This document shows positions 8,666 through 15,923 of a stretch of 64,000 nt of DNA, one piece after another. The first letter of the stretch is position 1. Every line of letters begins with the position of its first letter. Position numbers and translations under genes: made by a program. The stretch is from NCBI GenBank assembly GCA_036231565.1, contig JAZAHA010000014.1, positions 37,585 to 101,584 of the forward strand, given 5' to 3'. The DNA is from Maricaulis sp036231565 (GTDB lineage Bacteria; Pseudomonadota; Alphaproteobacteria; Caulobacterales; Maricaulaceae). Under the pieces are notes generated by a model. That model searched no databases and was not told the DNA's origin. It saw only the letters and a list, made by a program, of their open reading frames with translations.

Positions 8666-9298
8666 CTAGCTCCGCCCCGTCTTTTCCGCGCGCACGGCGT
8701 GGCGTTTGCGCAGCACGCCGACGACGTCCTCAAGCGAGAGGTCGCGGCTTTCCAGCAGCACCATGAGATGGAAGAGCAGATCGGCGGCTTCGGCCTTCAC
8801 CGCAGCCTTGCTTTCCGACACCGCGGCCATGGCCACTTCCACACCCTCTTCACCGACTTTCTGGGCCGGGCGCTTCGGGGCGCGCGCCATCAGCCCGCCG
8901 ACATAGGAACCCTTGGGATTGTCCTTCTTGCGCTTGCGGATGATCGCGCGCAGATGCGCCAGGAAGCCCAGACCCGGCGCCGGATCGTCGCCGAAGCAGC
9001 TCACCGTGCCGGTGTGGCAGGCCGGGCCTTTCGGCTTCACCTCGACCAGCAGCGTGTCCTTGTCGCAATCGGCGGCAATGGAGATCAGCTTGAATGTGTG
9101 GCCCGAGGTTTCGCCCTTCTTCCACAGGCGCTGTTTGGAGCGCGAGAAGAAATGCACCTTGCCGGTCTCGACCGTCTTCGCCAGCGCCTCTTCATTCATA
9201 TAGCCCAGCATGAGGACCTGGCGCGTGGCATGATCCTGGACAATGGCCGGAATGAGCCCGTCGGACTTCTTCCAGTCCAGGGAGTTCGCTTCAATCAT
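8666..9298 (-). CDS. hisI: Bifunctional phosphoribosyl-AMP cyclohydrolase / phosphoribosyl-ATP pyrophosphatase
   Basis: HisIE fusion of 210 residues catalysing the second and third steps of histidine synthesis. Residues 1-115 are the HisI cyclohydrolase, with the zinc/magnesium ligands D77-C78-D79-x-D81 and cysteines C94 and C101 (CHTGTVSCF). Residues 116-205 are the HisE pyrophosphohydrolase (RPAQKVGEEGVEVAMAA, then ADLLFHLMVLL). This fusion is the gammaproteobacterial arrangement; many alphaproteobacteria keep hisI and hisE as separate genes. It is the last gene of the operon, and its ATG overlaps the hisF stop by 4 nt. Confidence 0.95.
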   Translation of the reverse strand: MIEANSLDWKKSDGLIPAIVQDHATRQVLMLGYMNEEALAKTVETGKVHFFSRSKQRLWKKGETSGHTFKLISIAADCDKDTLLVEVKPKGPACHTGTVSCFGDDPAPGLGFLAHLRAIIRKRKKDNPKGSYVGGLMARAPKRPAQKVGEEGVEVAMAAVSESKAAVKAEAADLLFHLMVLLESRDLSLEDVVGVLRKRHAVRAEKTGRS

Positions 9299-10062
9299 GG
9301 TCTGACCCTGATTCCCTCGGCGGCAAGATAGGCTTTCAGATCGCCTATCTGCATGACCCCTTTATGAAATACGCTGGCCGCCAGCGCACCGTCGACATTG
9401 GCCAATTCGAACACGGATTTGAAGTGTTCTTTTCGGCCAGCCCCGCCCGACGCGATCAGGGGGGTCGAACAGATCGCCCTCACAGCCGCGAGCTGCTCGA
9501 TATCATACCCGTCGCGAACGCCATCCATGTCCATGCAGTTGAGCACGACCTCTCCGGCGCCGCGGTCAAGCCCCTCGGCGATCCAGTCCAGCGTGCGGCG
9601 TTCATCGGTGCGGGTCTTGTCCGGATCGCCGGTATACTGGTGCACCCGCCATTCACCCTCGATCTTCCGGCTATCCACGCCGAGAACGACACACTGGCTG
9701 CCGAATTCGCGCGCCAGGCGGTCGATCAGGTCCGGGCTTTCCAGCGCCGGGGAGTTGATCGAGATCTTGTCGGCCCCGGCGAACAGGCGCGCGCGGGCAT
9801 CGTCGACACTGCGGATACCGCCGGCGACGCAGAAGGGAATGTCGATCTCCCGTGCCACCTTGCTCACCCATTCCGGCTCCACTGTCGCGCCTCGGGCCGA
9901 GGCAGCGATGTCGTAGAAGACCAGTTCGTCGGCACCGGCGGCGGAATAGCGGCGCGCGAGATCGACGATCGCGCCGACATCCTCGTGGTCGCGGAATTTC
10001 ACGCCCTTGACGACACGGCCTTCGCGCACATCGAGGCAGGGGATTATCCGTCTTGCGAGCAT
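9295..10062 (-). CDS. hisF: Imidazole glycerol phosphate synthase cyclase subunit
   Basis: Beta/alpha-barrel cyclase of 255 residues. With HisH it forms the synthase that makes imidazole glycerol phosphate and AICAR from PRFAR and glutamine-derived ammonia. Catalytic Asp11 is in IIPCLDVREGRVVKG. Other matching segments are VPFCVAGGIRSVDDAR-type strand 3 (here IPFCVAGGIRSVDD), KISINSPAL, and the C-terminal half-barrel repeat DGVRDGYDIEQL with PLIASGGAG. Its start overlaps the hisA end by 19 nt and its stop overlaps the hisIE start by 4 nt. Confidence 0.97.
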   Translation of the reverse strand: MLARRIIPCLDVREGRVVKGVKFRDHEDVGAIVDLARRYSAAGADELVFYDIAASARGATVEPEWVSKVAREIDIPFCVAGGIRSVDDARARLFAGADKISINSPALESPDLIDRLAREFGSQCVVLGVDSRKIEGEWRVHQYTGDPDKTRTDERRTLDWIAEGLDRGAGEVVLNCMDMDGVRDGYDIEQLAAVRAICSTPLIASGGAGRKEHFKSVFELANVDGALAASVFHKGVMQIGDLKAYLAAEGIRVRP

Positions 10063-10778
10063 ATCAACGCCTCCGCAAGAGAAAACCGCCCTTCATACAA
10101 GGCCTTGCCGGAAATCGCCCCGGCAACACCCGCATCCCGCACGGCCGTGATATCCTCCAGGGAGGCGATACCACCGGAGGCCTGCCAGGCAATGTCACGG
10201 AATTGGGCAGTTATGTAGCGGTAAAGTCCCACATTCGGACCAGAAAGGTCACCGTCACGTCCGATGTCCGTGACAAGCGCGTGACGCAATTTCGCCCCGT
10301 CATACGCCTTCACGACATCGTCCAGCGTGGTATCCGCCAGATCCGTCCAGCCCTTCAGCGCGGGCCGGTACTGCCCGCCAACCGCTCGCACATCCAGCGC
10401 CAGCGTGATGTGTTCGCTGCCATAACGGGCCAGCCAGCCGGACACTTTCTCCGGATCCGTTACCGCAAGGGATCCAACGATCACCCGCTCGACATCCATC
10501 GCCAGGAGATCTTCCACATCCTCGGACGAACGCACCCCGCCACCGGTCTGCACCCGCAGCCCCGTGCGGCAGATATCGCGGATCGTATCGCCCTGCCGGC
10601 GTTGGCCATCCCGGGCGCCGGACAGGTCGACGACATGGATCCAGCTGGCGCCCGCCTCGCCGAACTTTTCCGCCACGGCGACAGGATCGTCGCCATAGTC
10701 CGTGACGGCGTCGAATTCACCCTTGTGCAGCCGCACCACGCGGCCGTCGAGAAGGTCGATGGCTGGATAGAGGATCAC
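10044..10778 (-). CDS. hisA: Phosphoribosylformimino-AICAR ribotide isomerase
   Basis: Beta/alpha-barrel isomerase of 244 residues converting ProFAR to PRFAR. The catalytic Asp8 is in ILYPAIDLLDGRVVRL. Further barrel motifs are VQTGGGVRS, VIVGSLAV, LALDVRAVGG, VTDIGRDGDLSGPN with the second catalytic aspartate, and WQASGGIASLED. The start is a GTG at 10776-10778 whose last two bases belong to the hisH stop (GTGA), so translation is coupled. A longer ATG reading upstream overlaps hisH deeply and is rejected. Confidence 0.95.
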   Translation of the reverse strand: MILYPAIDLLDGRVVRLHKGEFDAVTDYGDDPVAVAEKFGEAGASWIHVVDLSGARDGQRRQGDTIRDICRTGLRVQTGGGVRSSEDVEDLLAMDVERVIVGSLAVTDPEKVSGWLARYGSEHITLALDVRAVGGQYRPALKGWTDLADTTLDDVVKAYDGAKLRHALVTDIGRDGDLSGPNVGLYRYITAQFRDIAWQASGGIASLEDITAVRDAGVAGAISGKALYEGRFSLAEALICSQDG

Positions 10779-11374
10779 GCCTTGATACTCGCAAAATTGG
10801 AAAGGATACGCGCACCCACGGCTCCGGAGCGCTCGGGATGGAATTGACAGCCGGAGACCTGTCCCTGGCGTACAATCGCCGAGACAGGAACGCCGTAATC
10901 GCACTGGGCCCGCGTCACCCGGCCGGCAGGAACATAGTAGCCGTGGACGAAATAGGCATGGGATCCGGCCGGTATTCCGGTCAGCAGCGGCTCACCGATG
11001 CCGAACCCTTCCAGCGCATTCCAGCCCATGTGCGGCCAGACCAGCCCGTCCGGCCGCGGCAGGCGCTCGACCCGGCCCGGCAGCAGTCCGAGCCCGTCGA
11101 CACCCCCCTCGGCCGAGTGCTCGAACAGGAGTTGCATGCCCAGACAGATGCCCATCAGCGGACGCCCGTCGCAAGCCAGCGCCTCGCTCCAGCCGCGCGC
11201 CTTGAGGCGCTCCATGGCCGGCCCCCCCGCGCCGACGCCGGGCAGGATGATCCGGTCGCAGTCCGCCGCGCCGGCCGGTTCTGTGACCACGACATGGTCC
11301 AGCCCCGCTCGCTCCAGCGCAAACCGGACCGAGGCGATATTGGCGCAGCCGGTATCGATCAGGGCGATGGTCAT
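10775..11374 (-). CDS. hisH: Imidazole glycerol phosphate synthase glutaminase subunit
   Basis: Class I glutamine amidotransferase of 199 residues that supplies ammonia to HisF. The catalytic cysteine is in MGICLGMQLLFEHSAEGG, and the His-Glu pair of the triad is in CQFHPERSG near the C-terminus. The oxyanion strand IILPGVGAGGPAM is present. The usual FVHSYY motif reads FVHGYY, a mild substitution. The start overlaps the fused hisD-hisB stop by 4 nt. Confidence 0.95.
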   Translation of the reverse strand: MTIALIDTGCANIASVRFALERAGLDHVVVTEPAGAADCDRIILPGVGAGGPAMERLKARGWSEALACDGRPLMGICLGMQLLFEHSAEGGVDGLGLLPGRVERLPRPDGLVWPHMGWNALEGFGIGEPLLTGIPAGSHAYFVHGYYVPAGRVTRAQCDYGVPVSAIVRQGQVSGCQFHPERSGAVGARILSNFASIKA

Positions 11375-13269
11375 GCCAACATTCCCTTGGTCGACGGGAG
11401 GGCATCGCCCTCAATCCGCACGGCCTTGCGCAGGGCGCGCCCGAAGGCCTTGAAACAGGCCTCGACCATATGGTGGGCATTCTCGCCCTCGACTTTCACA
11501 TGGATCGCCGCACCCAGGCTTTCCGCGATAGAGCGGAAGGCATGCGCCGTCATCTCGACCGGAAATTCGCCGACGCTCTCGCCGGGAATCTCGCCCTCGA
11601 ATTTCGCAAATGGCCGGCCGGACAGATCGATCCAGACTGCGGCCCGCGTCTCGTCCATCGGCAGTTCGAACCCGAAGCGGGCAAGACCGCGCTTGTCGCG
11701 CAGCGCCTCGCGCAACGCCTCGCCGAAGGTCAGGCAGACATCCTCGATCGTGTGGTGCGCATCAATGTGAAGATCTCCCTCGACGGCCACATCGAGCGCA
11801 ATCCCGCCATGCCGCGCGACCTGTTCGAGCATATGATCGAAATAGCCCACACCGGTCGCAATCCGGCTGGGGCCGTCGCGATCGAGATTGACGGTGACGG
11901 TGACATCCGTCTCGGCGGTCTTGCGGCGCTTCGTGCCCGCACGCGGACCGCCGGTCGCGGCCCCGTCCGGCTGGGCCTGAGCCCGTTCGCGGCGCAGGCG
12001 CATCGCTGTCGCATGGGCCTCCAGTCCTTCCAGCGCCGCCAGCCGCTCGACAGCCGGCGCCATGGCCGCCGCGCCCTCGGCCGTGGCGCGCAGGATGGTC
12101 GTGGTCTTCTGGAAAGCCTCCACCGTCACGCCGCCATAGGCCCGCGCAGCTCCGCTGGTCGGCAGGGTGTGATTGGGGCCGGCGGCATAGTCTCCCGCCG
12201 CTTCCGGCGTGAAGGCGCCAACAAAAATTGAACCGGCGTGCCGGACCAGGCCAACCAGGCGCTCGGCCGCGTCGGCCTGCAGGATCAGGTGTTCAGGTGC
12301 GTAGGCATTGGCCACCTCGGCCACCTCTTCCAGCGTGTCGCAGATCACCGTGCAGGAATTTGCCAGCGCTGCCCGCGCGATTTCGGCCCGGGGCAATTGC
12401 GCGAGCTGGTCCTCGGTTGCCGCAATCACCCGGTCGCGGGTCGCGTTATCGAAGCACACCAGAACGACCTGGGCGGAGGGATCGTGCTCGGCCTGGCTGA
12501 GCAAATCGCTGGCGACCAACTCGGCGTCGGCGCGGTCGTCGGCGATGACCATCACCTCGCTCGGTCCGGCCGGCAGATCGATCGCAGGCCCGCCCGGCAG
12601 TCCGGCGACATAGGATTTGGCCGCGGCGACATAAGCATTGCCGGGCCCGAAAATCTTGTCGGCCCGCGGCAGGCCTGCTGCGCCAGTCGCCAGCGCCGCA
12701 ATCGCCTGGGCCCCGCCGATCGCATAGACCTCGTCAATGCCGAGAATATCGGCAGTGGCCAGGAGCGCCGGGTTCACCCCGCCCTCACCGGCCGGCGGCG
12801 CCACGACGACAATCCGCGGCACGCCCGCCAGCTGGGCCGGTACGGCCAGCATGATCAGTGTCGAGACGAGCGGCGCACTGCCGGCAGGCACATAGAGCGC
12901 GGCCACATCGACCGGCGTCGCCCGGCGTGACGCCATGACACCCGGCCAGGTCTCGACGGAATAACCGGTATAGCCTTGGCGGACGTGAAACCGCCGGACC
13001 GCATCCGCGGCCGCTTTCACGGCTTCAATGTCAGCCGGGTCCATGGCCTTGCGCGCCTCGCGCAGCGCTTCGGCCGGCACGCGGAAATCGTCCGGCGCGT
13101 GGCCATCCAGACGGGCCGCATAGGCGCGGACCGCCTCATCGCCACGCGCGCGCACCGCATCGACAATCTCGCGGGCCGCCGCATCGGCGGTACCGGTCTC
13201 GACCGGACGCCCCAGCGCCTGACGCCGTTGTGCCTCTGTGGCGTCTTTCCAGATCAGCGTATCGAGCAT
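11371..13269 (-). CDS. hisD: Fused histidinol dehydrogenase / imidazoleglycerol-phosphate dehydratase (HisD-HisB)
   Basis: A single 632-residue uninterrupted frame joins two normally separate enzymes. Residues 1-430 are a full histidinol dehydrogenase, the last two oxidation steps to histidine. The acid-base pair E326-H327 is in YAPEHLIL, and the metal ligands Q259, H262, D360 and H419 fall at the same numbers as in the E. coli enzyme. A polar linker of about 18 residues (QAQPDGAATGGPRAGTKR) follows. Residues 448-632 are a complete IGP dehydratase with HHTIEDV (505-511) and the metal motif AHHMVEACFKAFGRAL. The start is the ATG at 13269, 8 bp after hisG. hisC, which separates hisD and hisB in enterobacteria, is absent. 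No histidinol-phosphatase domain is present. Confidence 0.95.
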   Translation of the reverse strand: MLDTLIWKDATEAQRRQALGRPVETGTADAAAREIVDAVRARGDEAVRAYAARLDGHAPDDFRVPAEALREARKAMDPADIEAVKAAADAVRRFHVRQGYTGYSVETWPGVMASRRATPVDVAALYVPAGSAPLVSTLIMLAVPAQLAGVPRIVVVAPPAGEGGVNPALLATADILGIDEVYAIGGAQAIAALATGAAGLPRADKIFGPGNAYVAAAKSYVAGLPGGPAIDLPAGPSEVMVIADDRADAELVASDLLSQAEHDPSAQVVLVCFDNATRDRVIAATEDQLAQLPRAEIARAALANSCTVICDTLEEVAEVANAYAPEHLILQADAAERLVGLVRHAGSIFVGAFTPEAAGDYAAGPNHTLPTSGAARAYGGVTVEAFQKTTTILRATAEGAAAMAPAVERLAALEGLEAHATAMRLRRERAQAQPDGAATGGPRAGTKRRKTAETDVTVTVNLDRDGPSRIATGVGYFDHMLEQVARHGGIALDVAVEGDLHIDAHHTIEDVCLTFGEALREALRDKRGLARFGFELPMDETRAAVWIDLSGRPFAKFEGEIPGESVGEFPVEMTAHAFRSIAESLGAAIHVKVEGENAHHMVEACFKAFGRALRKAVRIEGDALPSTKGMLA

Positions 13270-13277
13270 GACGAACC

Positions 13278-14165
13278 TCAGGCGAGCATTTTCTCGATGG
13301 GCAGGACGAGGATGGCGCGCGCGCCCTCCGCTTCGAGCGCTTCCAGGGTTTCCCAGAACACCCGCTCGCGGCACACCGCATGCATGGCCACGACGTCGTC
13401 CCGGCCCGCGACCTGGGCGATGGTCGGCGCGTCGGCACCCGGCAGGAGATTGCGGATTGCCTCGAGCCTGTCCTTGGGTGCGTTGAGCATGATGTATTTG
13501 GTCTGCGAACTGGCAATCACGCCCTCGGCACGGCGCATCAGCACATTCGCTACCGCATCGGTCCGGGGATCCCGGCCCGTGCCGCGCCGGATAAGTACGG
13601 CCTCACTCTCCAGCACCGTCTCGAAGGCCGCCAGCCCGTTGGCCTGCAGCGTCGCGCCGGAGGAGACAAGATCGCAGATCGCATCGGCGATCCGCAGGCG
13701 GGGTGCCACTTCCACCGAGCCGCGCATCTCGACGATTTCCGCCTCGATTCCCCGATCCCGCAGATACTGTGCCGTGAGCGCCGGATAGGAGGTCGCGACC
13801 GCCTTACCCGCCAGATCGGCAGACGAGCGGATATCTCCGCCCTGGGCGGCAGCCAGTTTCAGCGTGCAGCCGGCGAACCCCAGGCGCAGCGCCACATCCA
13901 GCTCGCGGGCCCGGCCGCCAGCCGCCTGTTCCTCGCGCAGCACATTCTCGCCAACGATGCCGTAATCGCATGCCCCGGACGCCACGAAATTGGGGATGTC
14001 ATCATCGCGCACCAGCATCAGATCGACCGGCATGTTCTCGGCCCGCTGGTGCAGCTTGTCCCGGCCATAGGCGAAACGAAGGCCGCAGCGCTTCAACAGG
14101 TCCATACCGCCCTCGGCGAGGCGGCCCTTGCTTTGAACGGCGATACGCAGACGCGGGGAGGTCAC
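13278..14165 (-). CDS. hisG: ATP phosphoribosyltransferase, long form
   Basis: First committed enzyme of histidine biosynthesis (ATP + PRPP to phosphoribosyl-ATP), normally feedback-inhibited by histidine. At 295 residues it is the long form: the catalytic lobes (RLRIAVQSKGRLAEGG, VRDDDIPNFVASGACDYGIV, ADAICDLVSSGATLQANGL) are followed by the C-terminal regulatory domain ending in MHAVCRERVFWETLEALE and ILVLPIEKMLA. Many alphaproteobacteria instead use a short HisG plus HisZ, so the long form here resembles gammaproteobacteria. It overlaps the upstream regulator gene by 4 nt. Confidence 0.95.
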   Translation of the reverse strand: MTSPRLRIAVQSKGRLAEGGMDLLKRCGLRFAYGRDKLHQRAENMPVDLMLVRDDDIPNFVASGACDYGIVGENVLREEQAAGGRARELDVALRLGFAGCTLKLAAAQGGDIRSSADLAGKAVATSYPALTAQYLRDRGIEAEIVEMRGSVEVAPRLRIADAICDLVSSGATLQANGLAAFETVLESEAVLIRRGTGRDPRTDAVANVLMRRAEGVIASSQTKYIMLNAPKDRLEAIRNLLPGADAPTIAQVAGRDDVVAMHAVCRERVFWETLEALEAEGARAILVLPIEKMLA

Positions 14166-14479
14166 GATTTCAGCTCCTTGAGGCGATCGAGAATGGTGCG
14201 GTAGCCCTGCCAGGGCTCCTGGCTAAGGAAGCGGGCGACCCGGGTCACCGTCGTGGTCGAGGCGCCGGTCATCTCGGCGATCTCGCGATAGGAATGACCG
14301 CCCTCGTCCAGCAGCCGCGCCACACGCCAGCGTTCCACCAATGTGCGGATTTCGCCGGGCGTCAGCAGGTCACGCAAAAACCGGTCGGCCTCGCGCTCAT
14401 CGCGCAGGGCGAGCAGGGCCTCGCTGAGCGGCGCCAGATCCGGCGCCGGGGCGCGCGGGGTGTCATACAGGTCGTCCAT
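14162..14479 (-). CDS. TrpR/YerC-family transcriptional regulator heading the his operon
   Basis: Small DNA-binding protein of 105 residues of the TrpR-like YerC/YecD family. A helical region (LLTPGEIRTLVERWRVARLL) is followed by the helix-turn-helix YREIAEMTGASTTTVTRVAR. It is the first gene of the operon, overlapping hisG by 4 nt. The only promoter-like sequence upstream contains a perfect 18-bp palindrome, so it is most likely an autoregulated repressor of histidine synthesis. That role is inferred from position; the ligand is not evident from sequence. Confidence 0.85.
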   Translation of the reverse strand: MDDLYDTPRAPAPDLAPLSEALLALRDEREADRFLRDLLTPGEIRTLVERWRVARLLDEGGHSYREIAEMTGASTTTVTRVARFLSQEPWQGYRTILDRLKELKS

Positions 14480-14501
14480 GGGTCCGATCTCCTTGAGCGC
14501 C

Positions 14502-14529
14502 GATATAGCGTGTTAGCGCGCTAACACAA
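14502..14529 (-). promoter_or_regulatory. his operon promoter with an 18-bp perfect palindromic operator
   Basis: Read on the minus strand, a -35-like TTGTGT (14529-14524) and a -10-like TATATC (14507-14502) are 16 bp apart. Between and overlapping them lies GTGTTAGCGCGCTAACAC (14510-14527), a perfect palindrome. Bound repressor would exclude RNA polymerase. The first gene encodes a TrpR-like protein, a family that binds such symmetric sites, so autoregulation is the simplest reading. Confidence 0.65.
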
Positions 14530-14645
14530 TAGATCATTTCAGTTGGGTGCAGCTCGACCCAAGCCGCTTCCTCAATACGGCCCCTTCCCCCGCACCCCGT
14601 AATCACCTACACAAGCCCGTAGCTACAAGCTTCTGCAGGTAATCC

Positions 14646-14948
14646 ATGCGCTACGACGATATGCGGCCGATCGCCGAGGACGTGTCCGAGATCATGAAGA
14701 CCCTCGCCCACCCCAATCGCCTTCTGGCTATGTGCGCCATGGTGGAAAAGGAGCGGTCCGTCGGCGAGCTCGCCGAAGCGCTGGACATGCGGGCGCAGGC
14801 GATGTCGCAGCAATTGGCGATCCTGCGCAACAAGGGGCTGGTGCGAACGCGGCGTGACGGACAGACCATCTACTACGCCCTCGCCGACACGCGGCTGGAA
14901 CACCTGATATCCACTCTTTACGACACCTATTGCCGGCCCGCCGGATAG
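14646..14948 (+). CDS. ArsR-family repressor of the SqrR/BigR persulfide-sensing type
   Basis: Winged-helix regulator of 100 residues (SVGELAEALDMRAQAMSQQL, then NKGLVRTRRDGQTIYYAL). Two cysteines, C30 (LLAMCAMVE) and C96 (DTYCRPAG), are 66 residues apart. That is the spacing of the redox pair in BigR and SqrR (42/108 and 41/107), which forms a disulfide or polysulfide bridge and releases DNA. The next gene encodes a persulfide-dioxygenase-like enzyme and the one after a SulP permease, the usual company of this repressor. Metal-sensing ArsR motifs (CxC) are absent. Which reactive sulfur species it senses is inferred. Confidence 0.85.
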   Translation: MRYDDMRPIAEDVSEIMKTLAHPNRLLAMCAMVEKERSVGELAEALDMRAQAMSQQLAILRNKGLVRTRRDGQTIYYALADTRLEHLISTLYDTYCRPAG

Positions 14949-14993
14949 GCTAGACAGTCGCCGCCTGCGTCCCTGCGCCGCATAGCATCATAT

Positions 14994-15021
14994 TTGCATG
15001 AATATGCACATACCCTATATC
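14994..15021 (+). promoter_or_regulatory. Candidate promoter and operator of the hydrolase-sulP operon
   Basis: A -35-like TTGCAT (14994-14999) and -10-like TATATC (15016-15021) are spaced 16 bp apart. The inverted repeat TGCAT-N4-ATGCA (14995-15008) overlaps the -35 and spacer. The stretch is conspicuously AT-rich within a GC-rich region, like BigR-type operators. It lies between the repressor gene and its probable target. Confidence 0.5.
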
Positions 15022-15056
15022 GAGTCCGAGTAATCCGACAGGAGCCCGCCGCCATC

Positions 15057-15923
15057 ATGACCCAGCTTGCCGTCAAGTCCTTCTTCGATCCGGATACGTT
15101 CACGATCTCCTATGTCGTGTCGGATCCCGAGACGGACCGCGCGGCGATCATCGACAGCGTGCTGGATTTCGACCAGGCTTCGGGCCGTACGGCGACCCAT
15201 TCGGCCAATACCATCATCGAGCACGTGAAGTCGGCAGGTCTGACGGTCGACTGGATCCTGGAAACCCATGTCCACGCCGATCACCTGTCGGCTGCGCCCT
15301 ATATCCAGAGCCGGCTGGGCGGAAAGATCGGCATCGGGGGTCACGTCACCGACGTGCAGAAAGTGTTCGGCGACCTGTTCGATGCCGGTCCGGACTTTGC
15401 CCGCGACGGTTCGCAGTTCGGCCATCTCTTCCAGGATGGAGAGCGCTTCTCGATCGGCAATATCGAAGCCGAGGCGATCCACACGCCGGGCCATACCCCC
15501 GCCTGCATGGTCTATCATATCGGCGACGCGGCCTTTGTCGGCGACACGCTGTTCATGCCGGACTTCGGCACAGCGCGGTGCGACTTCCCCGGCGGCGATG
15601 CGCGCCAGCTCTACCACTCGGTGCAGAAGATCTACGCCCTGCCGGACGAAACCCGGCTTTTCATGTGCCACGATTACAAGGCACCGGGCCGCGATTTCTT
15701 TGCCTGGGAGACCACGGTCGCCGAGGAAAAGGCCGGCAATATCCATCTCAATGCCCAGACCAGCGAGGAGGAGTTCGTGGCCTGGCGAACCGAGCGCGAT
15801 GCGACGCTGGACATGCCCCGCCTGATCCTGCCCTCGGTGCAGATCAATATGCGCGCCGGCAATCTGCCCGAACCGGCCGCCAATGGCGTGCGTTACCTCA
15901 AACTGCCGATCGATGCGGTCTGA
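15057..15923 (+). CDS. blh: Persulfide-dioxygenase-like MBL-fold hydrolase (ETHE1/Blh type)
   Basis: Metallo-beta-lactamase-fold enzyme of 288 residues that in its family oxidises glutathione persulfide to sulfite and glutathione. Metal-site motifs are HVHADH (H71, H73, D75, H76), H146 in HTPGHTPACM, D163 in VGDTLFMPDFG, and H205 in MCHDYKAPG. The GTARCDFPGG segment is characteristic of persulfide dioxygenases. The ATG at 15057 follows AGGAG; an upstream in-frame start at 14994 would sit inside the promoter and is rejected. Linkage to the two-cysteine repressor upstream and to SulP downstream supports sulfide detoxification. The gene name is by analogy with bigR-blh loci. Confidence 0.88.
   Translation: MTQLAVKSFFDPDTFTISYVVSDPETDRAAIIDSVLDFDQASGRTATHSANTIIEHVKSAGLTVDWILETHVHADHLSAAPYIQSRLGGKIGIGGHVTDVQKVFGDLFDAGPDFARDGSQFGHLFQDGERFSIGNIEAEAIHTPGHTPACMVYHIGDAAFVGDTLFMPDFGTARCDFPGGDARQLYHSVQKIYALPDETRLFMCHDYKAPGRDFFAWETTVAEEKAGNIHLNAQTSEEEFVAWRTERDATLDMPRLILPSVQINMRAGNLPEPAANGVRYLKLPIDAV

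Noticed and set aside
11920..11980. HisD-HisB junction as an obvious sequencing frameshift
   Set aside because: The frame is continuous with a plausible polar linker and both domains are complete; a lost stop cannot be excluded but nothing in the sequence shows it.
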